DNA of 64,000 nt, from positions 1-64,000 of the forward strand of contig NZ_PSLQ01000002.1 in NCBI RefSeq assembly GCF_040289685.1. The letters are read 5' to 3'. The notes under the pieces were generated by a model. The model was not told the origin of the DNA. It worked only from the letters and a program-made list of their open reading frames with translations, and ran no database searches. Source of the DNA: Pyrinomonas sp040289685. Lineage in GTDB: Bacteria > Acidobacteriota > Blastocatellia > Pyrinomonadales > Pyrinomonadaceae. The translations under genes and the position numbers were made by a program. Within the stretch, counting starts at the first letter, position 1, and each line of letters opens with the position of its first letter. Below, piece by piece: positions 41,925 to 50,898 of this stretch.

Positions 41925-43400
41925 TCACGTCAGCCACGGGAAGATCTTCCCGCTGTAGTTGACGTAAACGCCTTTGAGTTTGGTGTAGTTCTCCAACGCT
42001 TCGAGTCCGAAGTTCTGCCCCCAGCCGCTCGACTTGCGCAAACCCGCGGGCATCTGCGGCACCATGTACTGTGGCATGTTGACGAAGACCAATCCAGCAT
42101 CGAGCGCGCGCGCGACTCTGTACACGCGGTCGGCATCTTTGGTCCAGAAATAGGCTGACAATCCGTATTCCACGCCATTGGCGAGCGCGATGGCTTCTTC
42201 CTCCGTGCGAAAGGAAGAGATGCCGATGACTGGGCCGAAGATCTCCTCGCGTGCGATGCGCATCTTTGAGTGGACGCGACCGAAGACGGTCGGCGCGAAG
42301 TAAAAACCGCCACGCAGCCTCTCCGGTAGATCGCGCGGCGGAGCGCCGCCGGTCAGCAGTTCGGCGCCTTCGGCGCAGCCCGAAGCGACGTAGGAAGAGA
42401 CTCGTTCAAGATGCGCGCGGCTGATCAGCGGGCCGCAATGCGTCGTCGGGTCGTTCGGGTCGCCCAGGCGAATCGAGCGCGCTCGATTGACCAGAAGTTC
42501 CGTCACGCGATCGACTACGCTCTCTTCGACGAGCACGCGGCTTGCGGCAAGGCAGAACTGTCCGTTGTTGGCCAGACCAGCTTGGAGCGCGCCGTTGACC
42601 GCTTGGTCAAGGTCGGCGTCGGCGAAGATGATGTTGGCCGCTTTGCCGCCGAGTTCAAGGAGGAAAGGTTTCACTTGGCGGGCGCATTCTTGACCGATCA
42701 ACCGTCCGACCTCGGTCGAGCCGGTGAAACAGATCTTGGCCACTTTCGGATGGCGCACGAGCGCTGCGCCAGCGGTTTCGCCGAAACCGTGCACGACGTT
42801 AACCACGCCTTCGGGGAGACCCGCTTCCATGCATAGCTGCCCAAGCAACGAAGTGGTTAGCGGCGTCTGCTCGGCCATCTTGATGACCACCGTGTTGCCG
42901 GCTGCGAGCGCGGGTGCGAGTTTGAGCGAGGCCATCACCAAAGGGAAATTCCACGGTGCGATGGCGCCGATGACTCCTAAAGGTTCGCGCACGGCGTAGC
43001 GGTGCACGCCCGGTTCGTTGGCGACCACGGGCGAGCGAAGTTTGTCGGCTGCGCCGGCGTAGAAGCGCCAAAAATCGACGCAGAAGGGAACGTCGATGTG
43101 ACGATTGGCCGCCAGCGGCTTACCGGAGTCGAGCGTTTCGGCAGCCGCCAGCTCCGCGGCGCGCGTTTCGATCAGCTCGGCGACGCGATATAAGCGGCGT
43201 CCGCGTTCGGCTGGCGTCATCTTCGACCAAGGCCCGTGAAAAGCGCGTGCCGCAGCTTCCACCGCCGCTTCGATGTCTGCGGCGTCGCCGGCAGCGACCT
43301 CGGCGATCTGCTCGCCGGTCGCTGGGTTCTCGCTCGCAAAATAGTCGCCAGAGCGCGATGGAACTTCGCGCCCGTCGATCAGGTGATGAATTCGTCGCAT
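41925..43400 (-). CDS. Aldehyde dehydrogenase, NAD(P)-dependent
   Basis: A full 491-residue member of the ALDH superfamily, oxidising an aldehyde to the acid. The catalytic Cys283 is in GQFCLAASRV and the general base Glu249 in PFLLELGGKAANI. Asn151 (APWNFP) holds the oxyanion and FTGSTEVGRLI is the NAD-binding turn. EEIFGPVIGI and GLSAYFWTKD close the pattern. It resembles betaine-aldehyde or phenylacetaldehyde dehydrogenases in general, but the substrate cannot be told. It lies in the minus-strand unit between the DUF1838 gene and the lipocalin-like gene. Confidence 0.93.
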   Translation of the reverse strand: MRRIHHLIDGREVPSRSGDYFASENPATGEQIAEVAAGDAADIEAAVEAAARAFHGPWSKMTPAERGRRLYRVAELIETRAAELAAAETLDSGKPLAANRHIDVPFCVDFWRFYAGAADKLRSPVVANEPGVHRYAVREPLGVIGAIAPWNFPLVMASLKLAPALAAGNTVVIKMAEQTPLTTSLLGQLCMEAGLPEGVVNVVHGFGETAGAALVRHPKVAKICFTGSTEVGRLIGQECARQVKPFLLELGGKAANIIFADADLDQAVNGALQAGLANNGQFCLAASRVLVEESVVDRVTELLVNRARSIRLGDPNDPTTHCGPLISRAHLERVSSYVASGCAEGAELLTGGAPPRDLPERLRGGFYFAPTVFGRVHSKMRIAREEIFGPVIGISSFRTEEEAIALANGVEYGLSAYFWTKDADRVYRVARALDAGLVFVNMPQYMVPQMPAGLRKSSGWGQNFGLEALENYTKLKGVYVNYSGKIFPWLT

Positions 43401-43554
43401 GTCTCTTCGCTCGCTTGTTCGATCCTCGATACGAGGCTGCGCCTTGACGCGAAATCTTCCTTCCGCCGATGCTGCGATCTCCCATCCGAAGAGGGAGGCC
43501 TTTTTCGATCAAACGTGCGCTCGCGCGGAGGCGACGCGAAGGTCTTACGGTCTT

Positions 43555-44334
43555 TTACCTTTCGCCTTCGCTTTGTAAACGCCGGATTTCAGCCAAATCT
43601 TTGGGCGGTTCGCGCCACAGCGGAGCCTCGCGTTCGAGGTATTCGCGAATGGTGGCCGGAAGGTCGGCGTAGCGCATCGTTCGGTGACAAACCAACTGAA
43701 AAACCCCGAGTCCGCCGCCGAAAAAGAGCGGGAGCTTCCCGAAACGATTCCAACTGAGGTGGTGCGCGCCGTTCGGTTCATACCAGAAATCGTAGTTCTC
43801 GTAAGCTTCGTAACGTGTCGGTCCATCTAAACTGAGAAAGAGCGGCGAACTGAAGACCAGTCGGTCGCCGATGCGGCGCGCTTGCGTCGCCGTTCCCGGC
43901 CCGATACGTTGGCGCCGCTGGCCCGCGCCCTGTTCGACGAAGGTCACCAGTCGCCCATTGCGCAGTTCGTAGGTGATCATCTGGTATGGATAGGCTATCG
44001 GGCGCACGGTTTGATCGCCGGCTTTGCGCAAGATCTCGTTTGTGTGGGGGTCGCGGTAGATGAAGATCTTACGGTTGAGTTGGACCACTTTCAGCGGATC
44101 GTTCGGGTCATGTAGAGCGCGCGCCGTGTCTATGCCCTCCATGTGCGCGATGAGTCGTCCATCGGGATAGGAATAGACTTCGCCGACGCAGTACCAATAG
44201 ACTGGCTCGCCCGTCCCGGCGCGCATCTCGATGAACTTCTTGAAAAGGTCTCGGTCGAATCCTTCGGCTCGCATTTGTGTCGTCATCTGTGTCGCTGCCA
44301 GCAAGATCAAAGCTGTTCTCCAAAATCTGCGCAT
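43555..44334 (-). CDS. Exported DUF1838-like protein (second copy)
   Basis: 259 residues with a signal peptide (RRFWRTALILLAATQMTTQM, ending near AEG). The start follows GGAGGAGAAAAG. The body fits DUF1838: KFIEMRAGTGEPVYWYCVGE, IAHMEGIDTARALHDPNDP, RKIFIYRDPHTNEILRKAG and LEREAPLWREPPKDLAEIRR. It shares with the protein at 35229 the MEG, R-x-I-x-(F)Y-x-DP-x-T and terminal proline motifs, but overall similarity is low. The family function is not known; its repeated presence in exported form suggests a role in the periplasm on the substrate. Confidence 0.72.
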   Translation of the reverse strand: MRRFWRTALILLAATQMTTQMRAEGFDRDLFKKFIEMRAGTGEPVYWYCVGEVYSYPDGRLIAHMEGIDTARALHDPNDPLKVVQLNRKIFIYRDPHTNEILRKAGDQTVRPIAYPYQMITYELRNGRLVTFVEQGAGQRRQRIGPGTATQARRIGDRLVFSSPLFLSLDGPTRYEAYENYDFWYEPNGAHHLSWNRFGKLPLFFGGGLGVFQLVCHRTMRYADLPATIREYLEREAPLWREPPKDLAEIRRLQSEGER

Positions 44335-44388
44335 CTTTTCTCCTCCGAACCGCGTCGAGGCTGTTCTCTGGGATCCCCCGATCGCGCT

Positions 44389-44688
44389 TCATTCCGGAAC
44401 GACTTTGATCCACTCGCGCAAGCGGTAGTCGTAAAGTCCCTGTTCGACGAGCGGATCGTGTTCTGCCAGCCAACGCGCTTCTTCTTCCGCGGCGCAGGCC
44501 AAAACGTAGAATCCAGCGCCCAGTTCATCCACGTTCTGTTCAGCGAAAGGTCCGGCGACCAAGCACCGACCTCGGCGCCCGAGTCGCTTGAAGTAAGCCG
44601 TGTGCGCGGCAAGGATTTGGCGCGCGAAATCGTCGCTGACGGCGGAACGCTTCGGCGTCCGGTGAATGGTAACGAACCAATGGCGCAT
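44389..44688 (-). CDS. YCII-related domain protein
   Basis: A 99-residue member of the YCII family, ferredoxin-like small proteins sometimes found with isomerase or dehalogenase roles. The key pattern is visible: HWFVTIHRTPKR, HTAYFKRLGRRGRCLVAGPF with the family AGP, and EARWLAEHDPLVEQGLYDYR followed by LREW. Active site His and Asp candidates are in AEHDP. The start at 44688 lies 19 bases after the MFS gene on the same strand. Confidence 0.85.
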   Translation of the reverse strand: MRHWFVTIHRTPKRSAVSDDFARQILAAHTAYFKRLGRRGRCLVAGPFAEQNVDELGAGFYVLACAAEEEARWLAEHDPLVEQGLYDYRLREWIKVVPE

Positions 44689-44706
44689 CGCATCGCTCCT
44701 CGCGCG

Positions 44707-45999
44707 TCAACGCGCTACTGCCAGTGGCGCTTTGATCATCGCGGCGCGTAGCCTGTAGAGCGCATAAGCCATTAACAAAGCACCGCCCGCGGCGATGATC
44801 ACGCCGTAAAAGGCCGGGGTGTAATCACCGCCGGCAGCGCTCGCCAGCCTGCCGGTAAGATAGGTTCCGGTGGCGCCGCCAATAGTTTCAATGACGATGA
44901 TCGTTCCCAAGATGCGTCCGATGTCGCGTAGCCCGAACGTTTCCACTGCCAGCAGTTGAATGAGCACGAAAGTTCCGCCGTAGCCGAGTCCAAACGGGAT
45001 GAGGAAGAGAAAAGCCGTTTGCGGCGTCGGGCGAAGCAGCAACAGCGTTGCGCCGAACATCAAGCTGCAGCAGACGAGCATGACGCGCGTCGGCGTCATG
45101 CGGTCGCTCAACCAACCGAAGAAGAATTTGCCTCCGACGCTCGTGATAAAAAGCGTCGCTTGCGCCACGCTCGCCATTTCGCGCGAAAGTCCGATGCGCG
45201 GCGTTTGCAGGTACAAGATGAACTGTTGGCTAGTGGTGAAGATCGGGTAGAAGAGCAGCGCCGCGCATGCGCCAAAGACCCAGAAGATGGGCGTGCGCAA
45301 CGCTTGATTGAGCGTCATGCCGGCAAGCTGTTCGGTGCGCATCGCTTCTTCGGACGCGTGCGCGTCGCCATCGGGCAAAAGTCCCAGCTCTTGTGGGTGG
45401 TCGCGCACGAAGAGCAAGATCGCCGGCAGCAGCACCATCCAGACGAGCAAGCTGACGATGAGCACAGCCGTGCGCCAACCGTAGAGCGCGATCAACGGCG
45501 TCGCGATCGCTGGGATGAGCACGCCGCCGAAACTCGTTCCCGTGATCACGATGCCCATCGCCGTTCCGCGGCGGCGACGAAACCAGTTCGAGATGAGCAC
45601 CGTGTTGATCAACAGCCCAACGAAGCCGAGCGAGAGGCCGAACATAACGTGTGCCGCATAGACTTGTGCGGGCACGGTCGCTTGCGAGTAGAGCAGAAGC
45701 GCTGTGCCGAGCACGAAGCAGCCGACGCACATGAGCGGTCGCAGTTTGAAGCGTGCGACCAATATGCCAGCTACGGGTGAAAAGAGACCAGCGGCGAGAA
45801 AGGTCAGCGATGCGGCTAGACCGATCACGCGCGGCGCCAACTGCGCCGTCACGGCGCCTTTGCTTATCAGATCATCGAGCAATGGTCGGTAAAAGACGGG
45901 GATGCCGCCGATGGAAAGGCCATTGCTGATCATCATCGCCAACGTGGAGACAGCAACGATGGTCCAGCCACGAAAGAAACTGCGCTCACCGGAGATCAT
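44707..45999 (-). CDS. Major facilitator superfamily transporter
   Basis: A 430-residue, 12-segment transporter of the inner membrane. ATG at 45999 follows GGAGCAGAAA. The first segment is RGWTIVAVSTLAMMISNGLS, the loop 2-3 motif is VAGILVARFKLRPLM, and the central loop carries HPQELGLLPDGDAHASEEAM. FGWLSDRMTPTRVMLVCC is the second copy of motif A. It resembles the monocarboxylate or oxalate:formate-type group; substrate unknown. Its place in the cluster suggests uptake or export of an acid intermediate. Confidence 0.88.
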   Translation of the reverse strand: MISGERSFFRGWTIVAVSTLAMMISNGLSIGGIPVFYRPLLDDLISKGAVTAQLAPRVIGLAASLTFLAAGLFSPVAGILVARFKLRPLMCVGCFVLGTALLLYSQATVPAQVYAAHVMFGLSLGFVGLLINTVLISNWFRRRRGTAMGIVITGTSFGGVLIPAIATPLIALYGWRTAVLIVSLLVWMVLLPAILLFVRDHPQELGLLPDGDAHASEEAMRTEQLAGMTLNQALRTPIFWVFGACAALLFYPIFTTSQQFILYLQTPRIGLSREMASVAQATLFITSVGGKFFFGWLSDRMTPTRVMLVCCSLMFGATLLLLRPTPQTAFLFLIPFGLGYGGTFVLIQLLAVETFGLRDIGRILGTIIVIETIGGATGTYLTGRLASAAGGDYTPAFYGVIIAAGGALLMAYALYRLRAAMIKAPLAVAR

Positions 46000-46109
46000 T
46001 TTCTGCTCCAAGCCTCGAAATTTCGGGCATCGCGCAAGCTGTCGGGTCGGATTAGCACGCGATGGCGGCGCGCGCACTGCGCGAAGCGACATCTGCGCGT
46101 CTTCAACCC

Positions 46110-47603
46110 TTAATCTTTATCTTTAGTCGCGGCGTCGGCCCGCTCGACAGCCAACCTCGCTTCTTGCAACGAAGCAGGGCGCCGGATGAATTCACCTTGC
46201 GGTTGGTCATTCACTTGCCCTTCGACGAAGACCACTTGCCCACGCACGATGGTATGCGTTGGCCATCCTTGCAACAGATAACCATCAAAAGGCGTGTGGT
46301 CTTGGGCCGACAAGCAACGCTCCACCGTCACGGGGTATTCGGCTTCCATGTCGATGATGGCGAAATCGGCGTCAGCCCCGACCGCGATGCATCCTTTGCG
46401 CGGATGAAGGCCGAAGATGCGCGCCGGATTAGCGCTCGCCAGTTCGGCAACGCGCGTTGGCGACAACCCTCGTTTGTGGCACCCCTCGCTGACGAGCACT
46501 GGGTAGAGAAGCGATGAGCCGGCAAAACCGGGCAGGCTCCCCCAGATGTCTTCAGGCCGTTTGTGCTCTTCGCCGCAGCAGGCGTGGTCGCTGACCACCG
46601 TATCGACCAGACCGCGTTTGATCCCCTCCCACAGAAAAGCCAGATCGGATGCCGACCGCAGCGGCGGATTAACTTTGCCGCGCACGCCATCGGCTGTATC
46701 GTAGGTGAGCGTCAAGTGGTGGAGCGTCGTCTCAAGCTTGATGTCGTGCGACGGATATTGACGTTGCACCTCGATTCCGGCTTGCAGCGCTTCGCGGCTC
46801 GAAAGGTGGAGCAGATTGATCGGACAACCGGTGGCATCGGCGAGAATGGCCGCTTCGTAGATCGACAAACGTTCGGTCAGCGGCGGACGCGCTTCGCTGT
46901 AGGCGCGCAGTCCGGTCAACCCTTCGCGGCGCACGCGCTCGATGAAGACGCGGATCAATTCGGGATTTTCACAATGGAGCGAGAGCGACACGCGCGCGCG
47001 CTGGCGATGCTTGGCCGCCATCGCGGAGACGCGCGTCATCAACTCGTAGAGGTGGCCGAGATCGTAGTTCTCCGCCATCGTGTACTCGCTGCCGTGCGTC
47101 GAATCGGCGGCAAGATTCAATCCCTTGTAGAACATGTAGAATTTGAAGGAGAGCACGCCAGCCTCTTCCACCAGCCATGCGACCTCGTCGAGTTGTTCGG
47201 CGGTCATGATGGCGATGTGGTAGGCGTAGTCAGTGTAGAAATGGCCGCGCGAAAGCTCCAGCAATTCGGGGAAGATGGTCCGGTAAGGACCAGTCTTGTT
47301 CAAATAGTGGTGTCCGGTGCGGAAGTAACTGATGATGGTGCTACAGCCGCCGACCAGCGCTGAGCGCGATTCGCTTTCGGCATCCGCCGAATGGGGCCGG
47401 TAGATGCCGACGTGAAAATGGGAGTCAACGGCAGCGGGGAAGATATACCGCCCGCGCGCATCGAGCGTTCGATCGGCAGCGGAAGATGGGATTTCATCGG
47501 CGATGGCGGCGATGCGTCCGTGGCGCACCCCGATGTCGCAGCGGAAAGTCCCTTGGTGGGGAAAGACAACAGTGCCGCCCTTGATGAGCAGATCGTAGCG
47601 CAT
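46110..47603 (-). CDS. Dihydropyrimidinase/hydantoinase-like amidohydrolase
   Basis: 497 residues; ATG at 47603 follows AGGAGAGCGAA. The full set of metal ligands of cyclic amidohydrolases is visible: His62 and His64 (DSHFHVG), carbamylated Lys154 (SFKFYMFYKG), His210 (SLHCENPE), His266 (NLLHLSS) and Asp339 (VVSDHACCGEEHK). Such enzymes hydrolyse the ring amide of dihydropyrimidines, hydantoins or cyclic imides, also allantoin. GSEYTMAENYDLGHLYELM is unusual and may shape the substrate pocket. The regulator gene gntR lies directly upstream on the same strand. Confidence 0.9.
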   Translation of the reverse strand: MRYDLLIKGGTVVFPHQGTFRCDIGVRHGRIAAIADEIPSSAADRTLDARGRYIFPAAVDSHFHVGIYRPHSADAESESRSALVGGCSTIISYFRTGHHYLNKTGPYRTIFPELLELSRGHFYTDYAYHIAIMTAEQLDEVAWLVEEAGVLSFKFYMFYKGLNLAADSTHGSEYTMAENYDLGHLYELMTRVSAMAAKHRQRARVSLSLHCENPELIRVFIERVRREGLTGLRAYSEARPPLTERLSIYEAAILADATGCPINLLHLSSREALQAGIEVQRQYPSHDIKLETTLHHLTLTYDTADGVRGKVNPPLRSASDLAFLWEGIKRGLVDTVVSDHACCGEEHKRPEDIWGSLPGFAGSSLLYPVLVSEGCHKRGLSPTRVAELASANPARIFGLHPRKGCIAVGADADFAIIDMEAEYPVTVERCLSAQDHTPFDGYLLQGWPTHTIVRGQVVFVEGQVNDQPQGEFIRRPASLQEARLAVERADAATKDKD

Positions 47604-47692
47604 TTCGCTCTCCTCTCGTGCAGCGCCCTTGTGCGCTGCATCGGTTGCCTCGGCGGTGCGCGCTCCGACTGACAGGGCGGCAGGTCCGACGC

Positions 47693-48496
47693 TCAACGAA
47701 TTCGCGTCAAGTTCCTTCGCTGTTTCCTTGCCAGCACTTCCGGATCGCGCGTCAGATAGACCGAATAACTGAAAAGATCGCTCCGATAGAGCGTGTGAAC
47801 GTACTCGATGGGCCGGCCTTCGTCGGTGTAAACCGTGCGCTCGATAGAGAGCAGCGGCGCTCCGACGCGCGTCTCCAGCAAGTTCGCCACATAAGGGTCG
47901 GCCAGCTCCGCCGTGATCTGCTGCTTGGCATCGCGCAGACGCAGGCCGAATTTGGTCTCGAGCTTCTGCAAGAGCGCGCCGCTCGATAGCTCTTCGCGCG
48001 TAAAACGCGCGCCGATCTCCGCCGGCAGGTAGCCGACGATCAAGCTAGCCGGTTTGCCTTCGCGGTAGCGAAGCCGTTTGAGACGATAGACCGGTTCGCC
48101 CGGCTCGATCTGCAACAGCTCGGCTTCGTGCTGATCGGCCTCGACGCGGTTCATCTCAAGCAGCTTCACTTCCGTGTCCAAGCCCATCTCGATGAGTTCA
48201 TCGAGCGAACCCGTCAGATGAATCGTCCCCTCGAACGTCCGGCGGCGAGTTCGCCGCTCGGCGACAAACGTCCCCTTACCCTGCCGGCGTTCGATTAGCC
48301 CCTCTTCTGCGAGCGCCGCCAAAGCCTGACGCACCGTGATGCGACTGACTTTGTACTGTTGGATCAATTCGCTTTCGGTGGGCAGACGATCGCCCGGCGC
48401 AAAAGCTCCGCTGATGATCTTCTCGCGAAGCAGGTTCTCCAGTTGGTAGTAGAGCGGAATGCGCGTGCTGACGAACGCTGTCTTCAGTTTCGCCAT
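47693..48496 (-). CDS. GntR-family regulator with UTRA ligand domain
   Basis: A 267-residue HutC-type regulator. The winged helix-turn-helix (residues about 12-80) includes PLYYQLENLLREKIISGAFA, GDRLPTESELIQQYKVSRIT and QALAALAEEGLIERRQGKGT. The UTRA domain follows with MGLDTEVKLLEMNRVEAD, GEPVYRLKRLRYREGKPASL and VGAPLLSIERTVYTDEGRPI, ending YSVYLTR. Start at 48496 after AGGGGAGAG. The palindrome at 48542-48556 in its own promoter is a likely autoregulatory operator, and a similar one occurs at 52565. It should respond to a pathway ligand. Confidence 0.92.
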   Translation of the reverse strand: MAKLKTAFVSTRIPLYYQLENLLREKIISGAFAPGDRLPTESELIQQYKVSRITVRQALAALAEEGLIERRQGKGTFVAERRTRRRTFEGTIHLTGSLDELIEMGLDTEVKLLEMNRVEADQHEAELLQIEPGEPVYRLKRLRYREGKPASLIVGYLPAEIGARFTREELSSGALLQKLETKFGLRLRDAKQQITAELADPYVANLLETRVGAPLLSIERTVYTDEGRPIEYVHTLYRSDLFSYSVYLTRDPEVLARKQRRNLTRIR

Positions 48497-48541
48497 CTCT
48501 CCCCTTTGTTCGGTAAAGTGGAATCGCTTCAAAAGCGCTTA

Positions 48542-48556
48542 TAAGTATATCACTTA
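48542..48556 (-). promoter_or_regulatory. Predicted operator in the gntR promoter
   Basis: TAAGTGATATACTTA (minus strand) is an interrupted palindrome with 5-base arms. It contains TATACT, a possible -10 box, and the GT-N5-AC pattern. It begins about 46 bases before the gntR start. The same pattern TAAGT-N4-TAC-Y-T is at 52565-52579. Confidence 0.55.
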
Positions 48557-48780
48557 GCTCAAGAAGCGTTGCCTCTCGGATGCGCCTTTGTCCCCTTTGG
48601 CGCAAGCGATGTTCGTCTGTCAAACGGTTTGGCCACGGCGCAATCATCGATTGAATGGCCTCACTCGCCCTAGGCACGCGGTTCTGATTGCTGCGTTGCA
48701 AGCTCGCCGTGTTTCCACTCCACACGAGTGTTTCAACCTTCTACCAAGCGCGCGGGCAAAGCGTTCTCTCATGTCAGCGC

Positions 48781-49638
48781 TCACGGCATCCACATCTCGC
48801 CGCGGCGCTTATACTCCCACGCGAACATGTTTGGGCGCCGTTTCTTCATCCTTTCGAGCGCCCGCTGATGATTCTCTTCGGGCGTGGCAAACGGATTCCA
48901 GTTGAAATGATTGTAGAGTTCGCCGTCGGTGCGACCGAAGGCGATGCAACCGTGCTCACAGGCGAATGGGCCATGCCCGATGTAGGGCGGTCGGTAGAAG
49001 TATCCGCCCGTGCCGAGATAACCGAACTGCATGATCCACGACGTGCCGTAGATGTGATAGGCCTCTTCCATGCAATCGTGGTACGAGACGTTGTCCTGCC
49101 AAAAACCGGGCACCATCGTGTAGAAGAACGAAAGCGCATGAGTCTCCTCGTCCCAACGGACGATCTTCACTAGACAGCCTTTCTCCGTCGCCGGGAAAAG
49201 GTGCGTTTCGCTCCAGACGAGATCGGAAAGGCTATCGACGATGGTCGGTTGCGCATCGGGTGCGACTGCGTCGGCGTGCGCGTCCGATTCGACGAACGAA
49301 GGCTCGCTGTCATTGTAAAAGAGCAGCACGCGCGCGCCTTCTGGAGCTTCGATGGGCGGCAGGCTGACGCCTGCGGGAACATAAAGATAGAAGCCGAAAC
49401 CGCAGCGTCGGTCGCCCACTTTCAAGTGACCGTCCATGACGACGATCTCCATGCTGGACCGGCTAAAGCCTGGCGGTTGTGAGTACCCGGCCGCGAACTT
49501 CGCGACCGCGGAGATGGCGCCCGTTTCATCGTCGAACGAGAGCGTGCGGTACTCTATGCCAGGAGGGAAGCCGGGCAGGTCCAACTTGCGCCACGGAACC
49601 CATGATTCATCCAACGGTTCAATATGCGGTCGTGCCAT
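48781..49638 (-). CDS. Cupin-type protein, two domains
   Basis: Unnamed 285-residue protein with cupin-like organisation. The first half reads GFPPGIEYRTLSFDDETGAI and KFAAGYSQPPGFSRSSMEIV, VMDGHLKVGDRRCGFGFYLY, VPAGVSLPP, the classical cupin order (strand, VMDGHLKVG, then YVPAG). The second half has THLFPATEKGCLVKIVRWDE and then CMEEAYHIYGTSWIMQFGYL with PPYIGHGPFACEHGCIAFGR. The histidines there could bind metal. No signal peptide. The minus-strand unit before and after suggests a catabolic or sensing duty. ChrR-type cupins are the closest known kind. Confidence 0.65.
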   Translation of the reverse strand: MARPHIEPLDESWVPWRKLDLPGFPPGIEYRTLSFDDETGAISAVAKFAAGYSQPPGFSRSSMEIVVMDGHLKVGDRRCGFGFYLYVPAGVSLPPIEAPEGARVLLFYNDSEPSFVESDAHADAVAPDAQPTIVDSLSDLVWSETHLFPATEKGCLVKIVRWDEETHALSFFYTMVPGFWQDNVSYHDCMEEAYHIYGTSWIMQFGYLGTGGYFYRPPYIGHGPFACEHGCIAFGRTDGELYNHFNWNPFATPEENHQRALERMKKRRPNMFAWEYKRRGEMWMP

Positions 49639-49750
49639 GAATCGCGCTCCTTTCTGCGGTCAAAATGGGATTGAGATGCCGCTCCGTCAACAAACGACAA
49701 TTCCGTGCGCGAAGCGGCGACGCGATCGGACGGAGTGTGATGACCTTCCG

Positions 49751-49996
49751 TCACCAAACGACGCGCCACGGTCGGTCCGGGCGCTTGGGTATCTGATCGC
49801 GCGGGATGCGCCGACGCATTCCCGCATGAAAGGACCAGCCGCGCGTTTGAATGCGTTCGAAGAACTCTTCGACCCAACGATCCCGTTCCGGCGCGAGCGC
49901 TTCCATGTCCGCGACGATTCGCTTGTAGCGCTCGGCTTGCGCGCGACGTTCTTCTTCCTTCCACTGTGCGATTCGGTCACGATCTTTGCTGCTCAT
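49751..49996 (-). CDS. Small charged protein of unknown function
   Basis: An 81-residue, highly charged protein. ATG at 49996 follows AGGAGAACGCGCGAA. The sequence KDRDRIAQWKEEERRAQAER is probably helical or coiled, and the end is IPRDQIPKRPDRPWRVVW. It has no known domain. It lies between the ACMSD-like gene (40 bases) and the cupin gene (112 bases). Confidence 0.6.
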   Translation of the reverse strand: MSSKDRDRIAQWKEEERRAQAERYKRIVADMEALAPERDRWVEEFFERIQTRGWSFHAGMRRRIPRDQIPKRPDRPWRVVW

Positions 49997-50036
49997 TTCG
50001 CGCGTTCTCCTTTCTCGTGCGCGTCGCCGAAATCCA

Positions 50037-50885
50037 TCAAACCCAATCCTCCAGCTCGTAGACGCGCACAGCGTTTTCAAACAAGAACTTCCTCTTGGCC
50101 GTCTCGCGAAGTTCGAGCGCTTCGATCTCGCGCATGGCGCGCTCGAAATCGACGATCGGCCAATCGGTTCCGAACAAGACCTTGTCCTGCCCGCGCCCGT
50201 TGATGAAGCGGACGAACGACGTATCCCAGTAACGCGGCGCGTGGGCGTCTGATCCGATGAAGACGTTCGGATGCTTCCAAGCGACGGAGATCATAGCTTC
50301 GGTCCACGGGTAACCGATATGTATGCCGATGATCTTCAGTTCGGGGAAATCTATGGCGATGCGGTCGAGCGCCATCGGGTGGGCCACCGTCGGCAGGAAC
50401 CGCTGCGCCGAGTGGCCCACTTGGATCTGAACGGGGACGCCGAGTTCAGCGCATTTGGCATAGAACGGGTAGTAGCTGCGGTCGTCCGGGCGACGCTTGA
50501 ACCAGTGCGGGTAAAGATGGGCGCCGACGAAGCCGAATTCGCGTACGGCGCGCTCCAGCTTGCCGAGCCACGTCATGATGCGCGATGGGTTGATGCCGAT
50601 CACGCCTTTGAAGCGCTGCGGATGTCGCGTGACTACTTCGGCGATCAGCTCCGCCGGCTTTTCGAAGAAGATCGAGGAGCCGACCTCGCCGCCCGTAGTG
50701 GCGATGAGCAGCCCCTTCTCGATGCCTGCTGCATCCATGCGCCGGATCTGCTCTTCGAGCGGGATGCCCGCGTGCGTTTGTTCCTCGACCTTGACCAAAC
50801 GCCAGAATTCGTCGAGCGCGGGCGTGTAGTTTTGGGTCACATCTTTGGTCCAGAGGTTAACGACGATGTCGATGACGCGATTCAT
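50037..50885 (-). CDS. Amidohydrolase (ACMSD-like) lacking the HxH motif
   Basis: A 282-residue TIM-barrel protein of amidohydrolase family 2, a group with decarboxylases and hydratases. The late ligands are present: His158 (QVGHSAQRF), His189 (IIGIHIGYPWTEAM) and Asp241 (LFGTDWPI). The N-terminal DxHxH is replaced by D6-I-V8-V-N10 (MNRVIDIVVNLWT). The rest of the fold is normal, with RRMDAAGIEKGLL and GVIGINPS. It may use fewer metal ligands or be a subfamily with another site. It is preceded by the ligase gene (13 bases) in the minus-strand unit. Confidence 0.85.
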   Translation of the reverse strand: MNRVIDIVVNLWTKDVTQNYTPALDEFWRLVKVEEQTHAGIPLEEQIRRMDAAGIEKGLLIATTGGEVGSSIFFEKPAELIAEVVTRHPQRFKGVIGINPSRIMTWLGKLERAVREFGFVGAHLYPHWFKRRPDDRSYYPFYAKCAELGVPVQIQVGHSAQRFLPTVAHPMALDRIAIDFPELKIIGIHIGYPWTEAMISVAWKHPNVFIGSDAHAPRYWDTSFVRFINGRGQDKVLFGTDWPIVDFERAMREIEALELRETAKRKFLFENAVRVYELEDWV

Positions 50886-50898
50886 CGCGGAGTCCCTT

